NCBI GenBank assembly: GCA_021234155.1
Contig: JAJEKV010000027.1
Coordinates: forward strand, 5,022,623 to 5,086,622
Reading direction: 5' to 3'
Length of the DNA stretch: 64,000 nt
Source: Isoetes taiwanensis
Lineage: Eukaryota; Streptophyta; Lycopodiopsida; Isoetales; Isoetaceae
Part shown: positions 23,773-36,107 of the stretch, piece after piece
Layout: each line of letters starts with the position of its first letter
Numbering within the stretch: the stretch's first letter is position 1
Notes under the pieces: model-generated
Database searches by the model: none
The model's input: only the letters and a program-made list of their open reading frames with translations
What the model was told of the DNA's origin: nothing
Program-made: the position numbers and the translations under genes

Positions 23773-24460
23773 TGCATCAGCTGCAAATGTTATTGTGCAT
23801 GTGAATGTAAGATGTTTATGATACCATGAGTGTATGTGCAAGGTTGTTTGGCACATTAAACTGTCAAACTTTCAATGAAGTACAGATAATGGAAGCCCAA
23901 ACATCAATTAGGTAAGTTATCTTATTCAATCTTAGTACGAATGCAACTAATCTTGATGTAAAAGATGGCAATCCTGTAACCCACTATATAAATTTCGTTA
24001 TTTATAGAAACTTGTGAATTAGAAGGTCATGGATTAGAGTAAAAACTAGTTGCTTGTTTTATTGCAAGGACATTTTAACCTTATTAATTGCAAGGGCATT
24101 TGGGCCATGTTACATTATTGTTTTTAAGTAGGTAGGGTAGATATGATCTGAACGGATTGCGCGATAACACTTTGTAAAAAGTGCAATATGATTGATTTGG
24201 GGCACATGTTTAATTGTTGCCCAGGGGATCATCAATACATAGAGTCATGTGGAGGTAAACCGCAACAATGGGCTTCAAAAATTGGAGTGATGACTTGAAT
24301 TTTGGATTCAATAGATATACCTAGAAGCATGCGGTTGGCTTCCCAAATCAAATGTTTAATCCTTAAGCAATGTGTTAACTTCTTTAAGACCTTATAAAGT
24401 TTGAAATTAAGAGAAGGTTGTTGCCCCCGAGGGACATAGGCCTATAGGCTTATATGGTGA
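23773..24460. other. End of duplicated block A, no gene
   Basis: This matches 36108-36800 in copy B with small indels. No coding frame is supported. Confidence 0.6.
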
Positions 24461-26534
24461 GGAACTGTGGAACAGGGGACAGGATTGTCTGGGAATGTAC
24501 AACAGTTGGGACATATGGGACTGGTCTTGGGAAATGTGCAGAAAGGGGCAGATTTGGGGGAAAAAGTGGCAGCAGTGACGGGAGAGAATAATGACGAAAA
24601 GGATGCCAGAATTACAGAATTGCTAGATATCATTTGTAGGGCCATAGCCAAATCCAGGAGATTGTGGGTCACCTAACAGCGATCGAGAAGGGTGAAAAGG
24701 TGAAGTATTTTCTGGCTTTTGGCGATTTCCTTACCTCTATTGCAGATATGGTGAATACCAAGCGATCTTCAGGAGTGGGGACCTTGCAGCGCCAGAAGGA
24801 GGCAGTGGGTCAAATTTTGGACTATGCGAATCAGGTGCAAGAAGAAGAGACAAAGAGCCGGTTCTTGTTGGTAAGCCTCTTAGAAATGCAGCAGTAGAAA
24901 ATAAATTAAGATTTCTTAAGTACCGAGGTCTTATTGGATGTATTCGTCATGAGGGGGTCAGGCTTCAGTTTTTAAAAGGAGAATTGGAGAGATTGGAACA
25001 GGGGGTCGCTATCAACAGTATCTATTGGATAGACTTTCCCTTTTTTTATGATAGAATGTGGTAATAGTCAGACAGCCACTCTTCTTCTCAAGCAGGGTAC
25101 TATTTCCAAAGCCAATACTCAGGTCTTCTTTCAGAAATGGTATCCATCTTTCGATCCCCAGAACTTCTCTGAACTCTTTCACCCGGCTTGGACCTCTTTA
25201 CAAGGATTAAATCCCATGTACTGGAATGAGCAGTCGCTGCTCACTCTGTTTCAACAAACAGGGAATATCATAAGTTGGAAAATTTCTCAAGACAAAGCCC
25301 CAAAAGTTTGGGCACAAATTGACCTTTTGAAGCCAATCCCTGAAGAAATAAATTTTATGGATTACTTTGGTAAACCCAAATCATTGAAGCTAGTATGGCA
25401 CGGTCTGCCTCAGCCATGCTCGGCATGTGGCATTAGGCTTCACGGGGGGAAAATATGTAAAGGGGGAAGGGAGATTAAGGTGATATCCAAAGAAATGAAT
25501 CCTGGAAAGCAAAAGGAAGAAGTTTGGATTACTCCAAAAAGAATGGAAAGACAAAGACAGAACAGGAATGGCAGTGAGAAAGGAAAAGGAGAAAACAGAG
25601 AATCAGGGAAGAAAAAGAGAAAGAAAAGGCAAAGGTAGAGTATGGGAAAAGCATGGAAAGGAAAATAAGAAGCGAGTGGAAGAGGAAAGTCCAATTCATG
25701 GAGGATGCTTCGAAAGTCAAGGTTCTCAATAATCCTGATTCTAAGGGAAAAGGAGTTATGGAGGACAACCCCATTGAAAAAGCTAGATCCAGTTCCCTAA
25801 CAATTAGAGAACCTCAATGTGTCGGGAATGATTACTCCTCATCTGAGGAGTCATCTGGATACAAGGAAAAAGGGGGGCCGAGCTCGCCTAAGTCTACCTC
25901 TGATTCCCCTCTTCCTATTGTGAAGCTTTTTTCCAAAGGATCAGAGATCAATGATAGGGTACCAATCACAGAGTTGTCCCTTACAGACATTCCTCAGCTT
26001 CTCTCTGATCATGGAGAAAAGGAATCCTTACCTCTAGATACAGGTGTGGTCCAATTTAAAACACAGGTGCATACAAAGGGCCGAGAGGACCAAGACAATG
26101 GCCCATGCCAAAGACTTGTAACTCCAGAAGGCCAAGGAATTGGTGATGAACACAATAGTAGACCTGTAAGTCCAGCTGGCCAAGAATTGGGAACCCATCC
26201 CCAAATACTTGTAACTCCAGTAGGCCATGGAACTATCAGTGAACAAACCAATAGACTTGTAAGCCCTGATGGCCAAGAATTGGCAATGGACACTCCAGTG
26301 TTAGAAAATGATGTCTTCAAGACACCAGCTGCACAGTTAAGAGAATTGAAGGACCCTTCATCCAAATTGTCTGGAAAATTCTGGGAAGGTGAAGATGATA
26401 GTGAGGATGAAATTGGGAGAAATTATAATGAACTATCCTTTGTTACCCCACTTCCTCAGACTAAAAAAAGGCAAAAAAAGGTCTATACCCCTAGGGAGAA
26501 TGGGCCTATTACTAGGAGTTCTAAAATCCAATGA
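24461..26534 (+). pseudogene. LINE ORF1, gag-like nucleic-acid-binding protein (broken)
   Basis: Three frame segments (24467-24676, about 24640-24896, 24906-26534 with interruptions) join into a gag-like protein. The middle part (LKYRGLIGCIRHEG... to WAQIDLLKPIPEE) resembles the DUF4283 domain of plant LINE ORF1. It is followed by a CCHC-like cysteine patch near 25418-25460 (CSACG...CKGG). A lysine/arginine-rich stretch ends in a stop at 25636-25638. The downstream segment 25653-26534 is acidic and serine/proline-rich, with an internal repeat LVTP.GQG / PVSPAGQEL about every 20 residues. In LINEs this protein binds the element RNA. The frame breaks at 24670-24900 and 25638 make it inactive. 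Confidence 0.75.
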
Positions 26535-29500
26535 AGATAGTGTCTTGGAACTTAAGAGGAATTAAGGGCCCCCTAAAAAGGAAAAGGGCTCTGATTGCCT
26601 TGAAGGAACTAAAGGCAGATATAATCTTACTACAAGAACACAGATTACCAGCCTTTGAGGCATCAAATTTAGGTAGTTGAATTTTTTCCAGTGGAGATTC
26701 TATATGGGCCCCAGCAGATGGCACTAAAGGTGGCATATGTATTGCCTAGAATGGTTATAAAAAGGTAAATTCCTTTCTGCATCCTTCAGGTAGATGGCAG
26801 GTAGTCTTTCTGGAGATAGAACAGGAAAATGTAGGCATTATCAATGTGTATGCTTCCATCTCCCTTGAGGAAAGAGAGATGCAATGGAAAAATATGACAG
26901 ATTGGTTGCAGGGGCAGAATACAAATAATTGGATTCTTAGTGGAGATTTCAATAATACCCCTTCATGGGAACAGAAAGCAGGGAAAAAAGTCAACATGTC
27001 AAAAGGGGAGAGATCCCAATGGGACAAGTTGGCCCACAATTTTGTATATCATGCCCCCTCCTCTTCTAATGCGTATTCTTGGTGCAATAAGAGACAAGGG
27101 AATGATAGGGTGTATCGTCTCCTAGATAGGTTCTACACCAACATCTCTACCTTAGAAGGATGGGATAGTTTGATCATTGAGAATGACTGCAGTAACTCAA
27201 TATCTGATCACTATCCACAAATTCTGGACACAGGCATCTTACCTCAGAATAGACATGCTGATACACCATTTAAGTTTAATGACAGTTTGCTAAACAATAA
27301 AACCTTCTGTGAAGACTTTACAAGGTTTTATGGCACATTGGAAAGAGTGAATGCTAGTGGCTCAATGAAAGAGTTCATTAGAAAATGTAAGCAGATCAAA
27401 AACTGGATCAAACAATGGGGTAGGGAATGGAATAAGAAAAAGAAACAGGAAAAGATGGAAGTATATGTGGAAATAAGAGATGTCAGACAAAATCTTTTTC
27501 TGGACAAAACCAATGTGTTGTTGCAGCAGAGGGAAGAGTACCTGGAAAGGAAAGTAAAGTTAATTGAATAACATGAGGCCAAAAGTTTGGCAGTCAAGAG
27601 CAGAAGCCTATATGTTAATTTGATGGATGATTGCAGTTCTAAATTCTTCTATAGAGCAGCTAAAAGCAGGATAATGAACAATGGGATAGTCTCAATACAT
27701 GTTGAGAATCAGTGTGAACTATCTAAACAGGAAGACATTCAAAAATTGTTCTACAATAAATACAGGGAGCTCTTTGCAGCCACATGCACAGACAATGGTG
27801 GAATGTCAGAGTTCTTTGATTATCTTGGTCCAAAGGACACACACATTGAAGATCAGCAGCTCTTGGCCACTCCAATGGAAGCAGAGATTCTTAGAACTAT
27901 CAGAAGTATGGCTCATGGGAAAAGCCCGGGACCTGATGGGCTGCCCCCAGAATTTTATGAACATTTTTGGAGCATAATGGATAAAGACATTACCATATTC
28001 ATTCAAGGTGCCTGACAGGCTGAAAAGTTACATCCAGCAGTAAATGCTGGCCTAATTGCATTGGTACCAAAAGTAGATAAGCCCTCTACATTCTCAGATT
28101 GGAGACCAATATCACTTACAAATGTATCATATAAAATATTGGCCAAATCTTTGCCAATAGGATTAAGAAAATCCTTCAAGAGAAGATTAGCCTAGTTCAA
28201 TCAGGCTTTCTTCCAGGCAGAAGCATATTAGATAACTTCATTGGTGCATATGAAGGCTTGCATTGGAATGGGATGACCAATCAAGGATGTGTGCTTCTTA
28301 AACTGGATTTCAGAAGGGCCTATGACACTATTGACTGGAATTTTCTGTATAGAGCCATGTCCCAGTTAGGTTTCTCAGAGCAAGTCATTACAAAAATTGT
28401 TGGGTTCAATGTCACAGGATGCTCTGCAGTTATGGTCAATGGTTCCCCTTCACCCTTTTTTGAATGCAAAAGAGGGGTCAGACAGGGATGCCATTTGGCT
28501 CCCTACCTGTTCCTTATTGTTGCTGAAATGGTAACAAGAGTCATCATGAAATTGCAGCAAACAGACAGAATTAGTTGTCTCAAGCTTCCAAATACAACTG
28601 ACACTTTGTCAGTTATGCAGTATGCTGACGACACGTTTGTGTTTTTAAGGAAGCAGGGAGATAGTATTAAGAACTTTCTTGATGCAATGGATCTCTTTGG
28701 GAAAGCATCAGGGGTGGTTTTAAACAGGGATAAGTGTGCAATCATTTTGGATAGCCCGGATGATTTTATTCAAGGAATTAAAGTATGTGGTCTCCATACT
28801 GCTACAAAATTATTGGGCTTACCTTTAGCTCTTAACATGAGTTTACACAGCTTGTGGGAACCAATTGTCACCAAAATTAAGAAAAAACTTCAAATGTACT
28901 CCAAGTCTCTATCTTTGGTTGGGAGAGTGCAAATAATTAATGGGGTCATAGCCAGCTCTCATGTTTATTTTTCATCAGCTATAATTGCAGACAGGAAAAC
29001 TTACCAGGAGCTGGAAGTTATTATGAAGGAATTCATTTGGCAGGGTGCACACATGGTCGGATGGAAGCATCTGACTCTCCCTAGGAAAAAAGGAGGGCTG
29101 GGGCGTAAAGATTTGTTTCTACAGGCCCAGGTTTTGGCAGCAAAATTGGTCTGGAGATCTTTGGTTTCAGCATCAAAGTCTCCTGCCCTTCTCCTTACCA
29201 AATATTGGGTCCAGAAAACCTCCCTAGTGGGAAGTCCATCTACTCCTCACCATCTTCCAGATTCGGCATTCTATCAGCTTAATCCCACTCCAGGTACATC
29301 TACTATTATGAGAAGAATTATCCAAACCTGGAATAAGGTATCTGTGTGTTTTAAGGCTCATCCAATTGAAAATGTTTCAGAAGATTTTAATTTCTTCTGG
29401 CATCAGGGCCTGGTTGATGAGGAGGATGGTTGTCTGGCTCTAAAGCATCCAAGGAAATATAAGGAGTGGAAACTCAGTGGTTTAGGCACCATTGGGAGTA

Positions 29501-30303
29501 TGTCTAATGGTACAGAGTGGAAGACATGGCAAGAAATTTCCAATGTTGTGCAGGACTCCACCTCAAATAGAAATATCTACAAGATCCTTACTAGACACCA
29601 TATAGGAACAGGAGTACAAGTAAGGGATCAGAACTGGGCTATGCATGGCAAAGGATATAGTGTGGCCAGGATATATGCCTTGCTGTTGTGTGATCATGGA
29701 ACCAAAGTTTCCAATCAATGGGGCTGCACAGAGCTGGAGGCCATTCGGGTTATAAGGAAAGGATGGAAATTACAGTGTGCTAAGAAAATTATTCTATTCA
29801 GATGGTTGGTGCTAAATAAGAGTCTCAAATCTAATGCTTATAGAGCAAAATATAATGCTCAAACCTCAGACAGATGTCCTTTAGGTTGTGGCCAAGCTGA
29901 AACATCTTGCCATATCTTTATTTGTCCATGGCTGACACCTTTTTGGACATGGATAAGCAATTACATTGGTCCTTCCCCTGTTACAGAGCAGGATTTATTT
30001 GACTTTCTTGCAAACAGTTCCCCTTTTATGGATACTATCAGAACTCTTATCCTATGGACAATTTGGAAACACAGAAATGATGTAGCTATTAATTATCATC
30101 ATCCGGATCTGAATTTCCTTAAGACAACAATCCAATTAGAGTTGGCAGATGCAGCTATGGCTCATAGATTGAGCAGAGGATCTAACTATGACAAAAATTG
30201 GGATGGTCTAGGATCCTTTCAAGGGTTCTATGCATTTTTCTCCTCTTATTTTAATAATCTTTGTGATGTTGATGACAGAGTACCTGGTCAGCAAACATCG
30301 TGA
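26531..30303 (+). pseudogene. LINE ORF2: APE endonuclease, reverse transcriptase, zf-RVT (broken)
   Basis: It starts MKIVSWNLRGIKG. The endonuclease shows LLQEHRL (catalytic Glu), SGDFNN and SDHYP (the SDH motif) by 27213. The RT part has SPGPDGLPPEFY, DFRRAYD (first catalytic Asp, about 28306), RQGCHLAPYLF and YADD at 28621-28632. A terminal zf-RVT domain has Cys/His spacing around 29875-29931 (CPLGCGQ...CHIFICPW). Lesions are in-frame stops near 26677, 26747, 27569 and 28013, a one-base deletion near 28149 in the AKIFANRIKK-type motif, and a second stop before 28258. The 681-codon stretch 28258-30303 is open. The enzyme would do target-primed reverse transcription in the nucleus. The decay is moderate, so the element is not very old. 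Confidence 0.92.
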
Positions 30304-30313
30304 AGGGAGCCAT

Positions 30314-30631
30314 ATGAGGGAGGTTCCGGAAGACACAAAGCCCATGACTCACAGGGAGGTACTGGAAGCTCTGCTATGGGTTAAGACCGAAACCATCATG
30401 ATCAAAACTCTGAAGAGGGTCTTGAGGGATGAAGATATCTGGCAATTCAAGCAGGAACTCAAACCATATTTTGAAGACAAGCTCGGAATTTGTGAAGGGG
30501 CGAGAGAGTCGTGGATTCTCTATATTTTGGACTCCGCTGCATATGGGGCTATCGAACTCGACAATCTGCTCTTTGAGAACACAACCAATGCCTTTGCAAT
30601 AATAACCCTGGATGGAGTTATGGATGATTGA
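30314..30631 (+). CDS. Small third ORF at the LINE 3' end, function unknown
   Basis: ATG at 30314 lies 10 bp after the ORF2 stop and opens a 105-codon frame. The product is charged and mainly helical in appearance (HREVLEALLWVKTETIMIKT, LKPYFEDKLGICEGARESW) and ends LDGVMDD. It has no recognised domain. The frame is intact although ORF1 and ORF2 are broken. It could be a real ORF3 of this LINE lineage, a captured host exon, or chance. Codon-level conservation in related elements would decide this. Confidence 0.45.
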   Translation: MREVPEDTKPMTHREVLEALLWVKTETIMIKTLKRVLRDEDIWQFKQELKPYFEDKLGICEGARESWILYILDSAAYGAIELDNLLFENTTNAFAIITLDGVMDD

Positions 30632-30999
30632 GGCATTAGCAAACAATGCTTGACTGTTCTATCTCTGGCATATTCTAGGGATATGCTAGTATATGCCTGG
30701 GATATTCCAAAAACCGCTCCAAACTTGCTATCGCCCTTAAACTGTCAGTCACCCTCGTTAGTGTGTGAGCCTCTTTTCACCGTGTAACTGGAACATCATC
30801 TGTATCGTAGGTAAGTCTTTTTATTTGCTGTCTCAGACAAGTTTGGACACTCCAAATTTTAAGCATCGGACCATATAAAAGAAGTTATGGGCTGATTCTA
30901 GATGGAATCCTCCCTGGGTACTAGCTAAATTATCTGCTTTAGGATGAGGTAGTATAGACAATATATAGATTTGCTATATTTTATTTATCTTTCAAGATA

Positions 31000-33776
31000 A
31001 TGAAATCTGGATGGGAACCCGATGTATCCTTTGGTACTGCCCTTATTGATATGTATGGTAAATGTGGCGTATTTTGCATGCTGTTTGATAAGATGGATGC
31101 AAGGAATGCCATTTCGTGGAGTGCAATGCTTGCAGGATATTTTCTAAATGGGAATAATAAAGGTTTTCTTGGAGCCTTTGAGCACATGTGTCAGGATGCA
31201 GGGAAACCATCTGGATGTCTTTGATGGTAGTACGATCATTGACATACATAAGAAGTTCTCAAGCTTAAATAGTCTCCACGAAGTGTTTGACAGAATGCTA
31301 CTGCGAAGCATTCTTTCATTGAATGCAATTAATACTGAATATGATTTATAGGAAGTAAACAATCGTTTTTGCTCGTTGAAGAGATGAAATTGGAAGGTAT
31401 AGAACCAAATGATGTAATTTCTGTAAGAAGCCTACCTGCTTGTAGTGATATGTCACAAGGGAAGCAGAGCCATGCTAGAATTCTAAAAGATAGATATGAG
31501 ACGGATTTGGTTATAAGCAGTGGTCTTATTAACATGTACACAAGATGTGCCAGCATGGAAGATGCCGTAGAAGTATATTACAAATTGCTTGCACGGGATA
31601 TTGTTCCATGGGGATGCAAATGACGTTTTTAAGATGTTTAAGCAGATGTATGATGATGGTGTAAGACCCAATCAAGTTAGTTTTCTTTCATTGCTGAGTA
31701 CATGCATTAAGATGGCTTCATTGGAGAAGGGAAAACACTTTCATATGCACCATAGTTGGGGCCGACCTAGGTCGGCCCTAAATTCTGAGCTTTTCCGACC
31801 TAGGTCGGAGTCGGGCTAATCCGACCCAAGGTCGGCAGGTTCAAAATGTCCCAAAAAAAAAAAAAAATCCCCCCTTTTTGGTTGTTGCATTTCGTAGGCG
31901 CCAAAACAGCGCTGCCAAATCCTTCCTGAGATCTTCAACTTTCTGTTTCAGTCCAAGGAAGGCCAAATCGTAGCTGAATCATGAACCAGGTAAGCTTTCT
32001 TCGACGTTTTTCTTGATATCTAGTCTGGAATACAGTGGAAGAATACTTTGCTAGCTATTTGGCTGCTTCCTTAAGTTTGTATTGCTTACTCTTTATTATG
32101 CCCTTTCTTATTTCTTGATGCAAGCTCCTTGCATTAGCATCATGATCAGAGGACCATCCAAGCACAACTTGCACCAGCATCAGAGCATCGACCATATACC
32201 AAGCACAAACAACAACCAAGCAGCATCGACTAAGAATCTTCTACAAATTTGGGTGCACGAAACCTCTTTGGTATGTCCAAACTGAGTACAGACTGTATTT
32301 TTTTTTTCATTTTAGCTATATGTTTAGCGCCACTCTTTGCTTGGATTTGGCAGCATTCTTTACCCTTCCTCCATTTTTGTAAATTCGAATTCTCTTTGTC
32401 ACATATTAATCTCTCAAATATGGATTCTTTCAGACTAAAGGATGGAGAAAACTGGCTGCTTTTGCTGGTCCATGGTTTATGATATGCATAGGATATGTAG
32501 ACTTGCAAATAGTGAGTAAACTGCTAATTTTGAATTTTTTGGTTTTATTTGATCCTATGTGAACTACAAGCTGAAGCCTCCCATTTCGCATTAATTGGAC
32601 CAGTGTTGGAGGTGGTTTAAATAACAATGCTATTGTATGCATAGATCATGGCCATGGCTTCTGCTTTGTAAAATTCTTTTGTTCTTTTAAATGCATGCAC
32701 AGATGGACTCATAATTGTATATACTTTTGCTCTCTAAATTGTCTACAGCCTGCCAGGTTCAAGTATAGTTCTGTAACAGAGAGATTAAAAATAGTCCGGA
32801 GATTAAAAATTACATTATCATTATTCCAACATAGTATAGTTTAGAGATTAAAAATAACATTATTATTATTCTAACTAATCAGAGCCATTTGGAGTAGGCT
32901 GGAAGTGCTCCTGGGTTTGATGCTACTGTTTATTGGTTTCATTAAGCTTATTTCCTCAAAAGACAAGTACTTTGCTTTATTTGAAAGTTTAACAACGTAG
33001 ATCAACTGTTTTGAAGTTATTTGAAGTGTAATCTTGTCCATTTTTATCTATTTAATTAGAAATAGAGATGTATTGCATGTTCTCTATGCATTATCTGCAG
33101 GAATAAAGGAACTTGAATTTTGGCAAAATAGGTCAGTAGGTCGGCGAAAAATTCCCACCTAGGTCGGCTTTCTCCCACCTAGGTCAGCAGGTCGGCTCGG
33201 TCGGTGGGTCGGCCCAACTATGATATGCACATATCGACATCTCAGTTTATGTTTGACTTTTCGGTTGGCAATAGCCTTATTGACATGTATGCTAACTGCA
33301 GCAGCATAGAAGCTACTCAACAGATTTTTGATAGGCTACCATTCTGGAATACTGTCATTTGGAATGCAATAATTACAGGGTATGCACAACATAGGCATGC
33401 AATAATGGTTTTGAAGACTTGTAAGGAAATGCAAGGATCTGGTACATGGCCAGACTCTACCAGCCTAACTTGTCTTTTATGCTCTTGCAGTTATGCAGGC
33501 CTCATTGATGAAGATTGTTTTTATTTGTGCTTGATGGGCCAAGAATTTGCAATCACCCCTATAGTGCAGCATTATGCATGTCTGGTTGACCTTTTTGGCT
33601 ACACAGGGTACATGCAAGAAGCATTGGAACTTGTATTAACCTTGCCATATCAACCAAGTTTAGAAATGTGGAGTTCAATTGTTGCCGCATGTGGAATACA
33701 TTGTGATATGGAACTGGCTGAGCAGGCCATACAACAAGTCCTTCAGGCATTTTCTATGAGGGGAGCCAATGTTTAA
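31000..33776 (+). pseudogene. PPR protein pseudogene, copy B (interrupted)
   Basis: It begins MKSGWEPDVSFGTALIDMYG as in copies A and C. It then loses part of one repeat (31080) and about 400 bp (31208). It continues with the LEGIEPNDVISVRSLPACSD and IKMASLEKGKHFHMH segments up to 31750, is interrupted by a 1,472-bp element, and resumes at 33223 as GNSLIDMYANCSSIEATQQ. Its last part, 33360-33776, is the best preserved E-type terminus of the three copies (YAGLIDE, HYACLVDLFGYTGYMQEAL, EMWSSIVAACGIHCDMELAE). It has no DYW domain. The internal frameshifts make it non-functional. Confidence 0.9.
31751..33222. mobile_element. Non-autonomous hAT-type DNA transposon, 1,472 bp
   Basis: Terminal inverted repeats are CATAGTTGGGGCCGACC at the left end and, on the other strand, CATAGTTGGGCCGACC at the right end. 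Perfect 8-bp target duplications ATATGCAC lie at 31743-31750 and 33223-33230. Copy C of the PPR block shows the empty site with one ATGCACATATCG-like sequence. Subterminal CCGACCTAGGTCGG-type palindromes are repeated near both ends. The interior has no transposase frame. It contains an exon-like segment near 31960-31990 ending ATGAACCAG before GTAAGC. Confidence 0.93.
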
Positions 33777-33807
33777 TGCTCCTCCTAAGACCCAACATGT
33801 AACCTTA

Positions 33808-33879
33808 ATCCTTGGGACATCTGAAAAAATTGGAACGATACATCAAAGATTAGCATGGCCCCTGCCCAAGGATAGTCCA
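33808..33879 (+). pseudogene. U6 snRNA-like segment, copy B
   Basis: Same arrangement as at 22126, but closer to real U6 in the 3' part (gcatggcccctgcccaagga). It starts atccttgggacatctgaaaa. The ACAGAGA box is again altered to acatcaaag. Confidence 0.8.
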
Positions 33880-34500
33880 ATATGTAGCTTTATTCCACAC
33901 TCCAAAGGCATATTATCTGTTCCTATGTCTTCAAGACTAACAAGAACAACATTGATCAAAGGTAGATTATCTGTTCCTATGCCTTGAAAACCACCAAGAA
34001 CAACATTGATGCCCCTTTGAAGTAAAATTTCATCAAATTGGAAGTAAATTGGATGTTTTGGATTGCCTCTCGAGGGCAAACCTTCACTTATGTGGGTTTC
34101 TGGAGTATTTTGGTTATGCTTGTATATGTCCAGAATATTCTAAAACTGGCCTAAACTTGGCATGGCCTATAATTTTTTAAGCACTCCTGTTGCTCGGTGA
34201 GCCCGTTGCCACTGTTAAACCCGTCTAACCAGCTTGTAGTGATGATGGCATGTAGAGCAACTGGAGCATTGGGGGCTAAAGAAGCTTCTAAATCAAGGGA
34301 ATAAGTCATTAGCGTGGAGGAAATAGAGGAAATAGGATATGAAGTCAAGGTTGACACTGAAGAAGTTGGTACGCCTGATAATGATGCTCCAAAAAGGTAT
34401 TCATCCTTTGTTGTAAAAAACTTCATGTTTCTAACACTTTGTTCAATAAGTTTAATTCCATATTTTGCAGGCGAAAATGTAAGAAAATTTAATAGTTAGA

Positions 34501-34668
34501 TTTTTTTTTTGAAGGACGTGAGACTCTTTTTATTGACAAGAACAAAGGCGCAATACACAGTACAAGAATAAAACCCTAGTGGATAGGCTGACCCAACTAG
34601 GCACGAACACCCGTCTATGCATAAGAGGAACACCGTAAATATGTCTGCCAAATTATCTCTTTTTTATC
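34501..34668 (-). mobile_element. Retroposed 3' end with poly(A), reverse orientation
   Basis: This 170-bp segment is absent from copy A, where the flanking sequence is continuous. On the minus strand it ends with an AATAAAA signal about 20 bp before a run of A (plus-strand poly(T) at about 34500-34510). This is the signature of a retroposed transcript end, probably a SINE or LINE tail. No target duplication was clear. Confidence 0.65.
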
Positions 34669-35955
34669 AGAATGATGCAGAGAGCCATGTAAAAGGATGG
34701 CAAGCACTCAACATCGGCGGTTTTTATTTGCTTCAGGAATTGAAACCTCCAGCAAAGTTTTGAACATGCATCTTCAGTCTCCAAAATCAAATTTGTCAGT
34801 TCACCTGATTGATATCATCAAAGTAATTCCATGTGGCGCTTGGTTGATTGGCTTTGTTTTAACCAAGTTCATTTTTTGCAGGTCATTTGTTTTTCTTTTG
34901 AAGCACAACTTTTTGGCAAACAGTCAAGCAACTACTCAGAGGTACTTCTTCATAAAGTTCCCTGTTAGTGTGCATTCAAATACCTTCATAGATGATACAA
35001 GACATGATGATGCAAAACAGACTAAAGGTTCTCTATTAGGTTTGTCAGTGATGCTACAAAACTGGTTTACATTATTCTCTTCTCTGCCCAATTTGCTTAA
35101 ACATTAGGTAAGCCCCGACTAAAGCCCATAACTGCATTTCACATGTCCACGAATAATGCTCGACATTGCTAGGCACAAGTTTTTAGTACAAATTATTGCA
35201 GATACCTTTCACATTAAAGTTGCATAATATTAACATAACCCGATAGTTCTAGATTTCATATGTACGAGAATATTAACAGAGTTTATCTAGGAAATTTTCC
35301 TTATTTGTAAATTTTCTATAATGAAACTTAAATAGAAACAACTTACACAATTTTTTGTATGTGAAATCTCGAATCTCAAATATTAAATTTGCTTATGTCC
35401 TAATTTTTAAATTCACCTTACATTTTCCAATTTTAGAGATTGATCTAAAAATTTGTACAAAACTTTTATTGAACTCGAGAAAAGAAAAAATTCGCGACCA
35501 CACTCTCGGGGCCCCAGAGGGCAACCTTTCCTGCGCAGCACCTTGTTTGGGTTGCCCCAAGGGCAATCCCTATGGAAGTTAGTGAGGAAACAGGAACATA
35601 CATAGCATATCCAAAATAGAATGTCGAGATTTGCGGAGAGGATAGAATTTTTGCAGAATATGCTAATTGGACGTCCACATATAAGAATAAAATAAAAAAA
35701 TTTTGTTTTACAAGAAGTTCAAGCGAATATCCTGCGGAGTAAGAGATTGCATGGAATGCCTGGAGTGGAGAGCGCATGTGAACCTCGGAGGGAATCCCAT
35801 CTCTTTAGGAGCTCTTCGAGGTATTCATAAAATCAACAAGGTAAGTTATTTGGACCTTGCGAATAGCAGTATCACATGGTAGATTTCTTCATATCTCGCA
35901 GAATTGGGAAAATTAGAAAAATCTATCATCTTTGCTCTATTTGATTATGTTTTTG

Positions 35956-36107
35956 AATAAGCTTAATGATTCTATTCTAGCTGGGACATGGGCCATAAAA
36001 AACTTGAACCTCTTAGACCTTACCTTACATATAACAATTTGACAGGAACTGTTCCTGAAAATATTCCATGGAGAAACTCTGTATTCACTGGAAATGTTGA
36101 TTTGTGA
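35956..36107 (+). pseudogene. LRR receptor-kinase fragment, copy B
   Basis: Counterpart of 23626-23772 (NLLDL, TGTVPENIPWRNSVFTG). An extra acctt duplication breaks the frame relative to copy A. Confidence 0.65.

Larger units (their letters stand above)
20162..24460 (+). repeat. Mosaic duplicated block, copy A
   Basis: The block is shared with 30657-36800 (B) and, for its first half, with 56440-59290 (C). The order is a palindromic gggttgccc...gggcaaacc motif, PPR debris, a U6-like segment, a further palindrome at 22309-22332, an unknown acidic coding-like patch around 22530-22650, and an LRR-kinase fragment. It ends at tatatggtga, where a LINE begins. B continues past the same point into unrelated sequence. 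Confidence 0.85.
24461..30656 (+). mobile_element. L1-like non-LTR retrotransposon (LINE), degenerate
   Basis: The element carries a gag-like ORF1, an ORF2 with endonuclease, reverse transcriptase and zf-RVT domains, and a short third ORF. It starts without an ATG, so it is 5'-truncated, and it has at least five coding lesions. No poly(A) tail or target duplication was found at the 3' end. Both ends coincide with edges of duplicated blocks A and B, so its present boundaries may come from the block duplication rather than from its original insertion. Confidence 0.9.

Noticed and set aside
24442-27039. Minus-strand open frames within the LINE region
   Set aside because: They mirror the LINE ORF1 and endonuclease frames on the plus strand and have no domains.
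31960-32290. Gene captured inside the hAT-type element
   Set aside because: A start-and-donor-like segment exists, but no continuing exon with recognisable protein was found, so it is mentioned only as a possibility.
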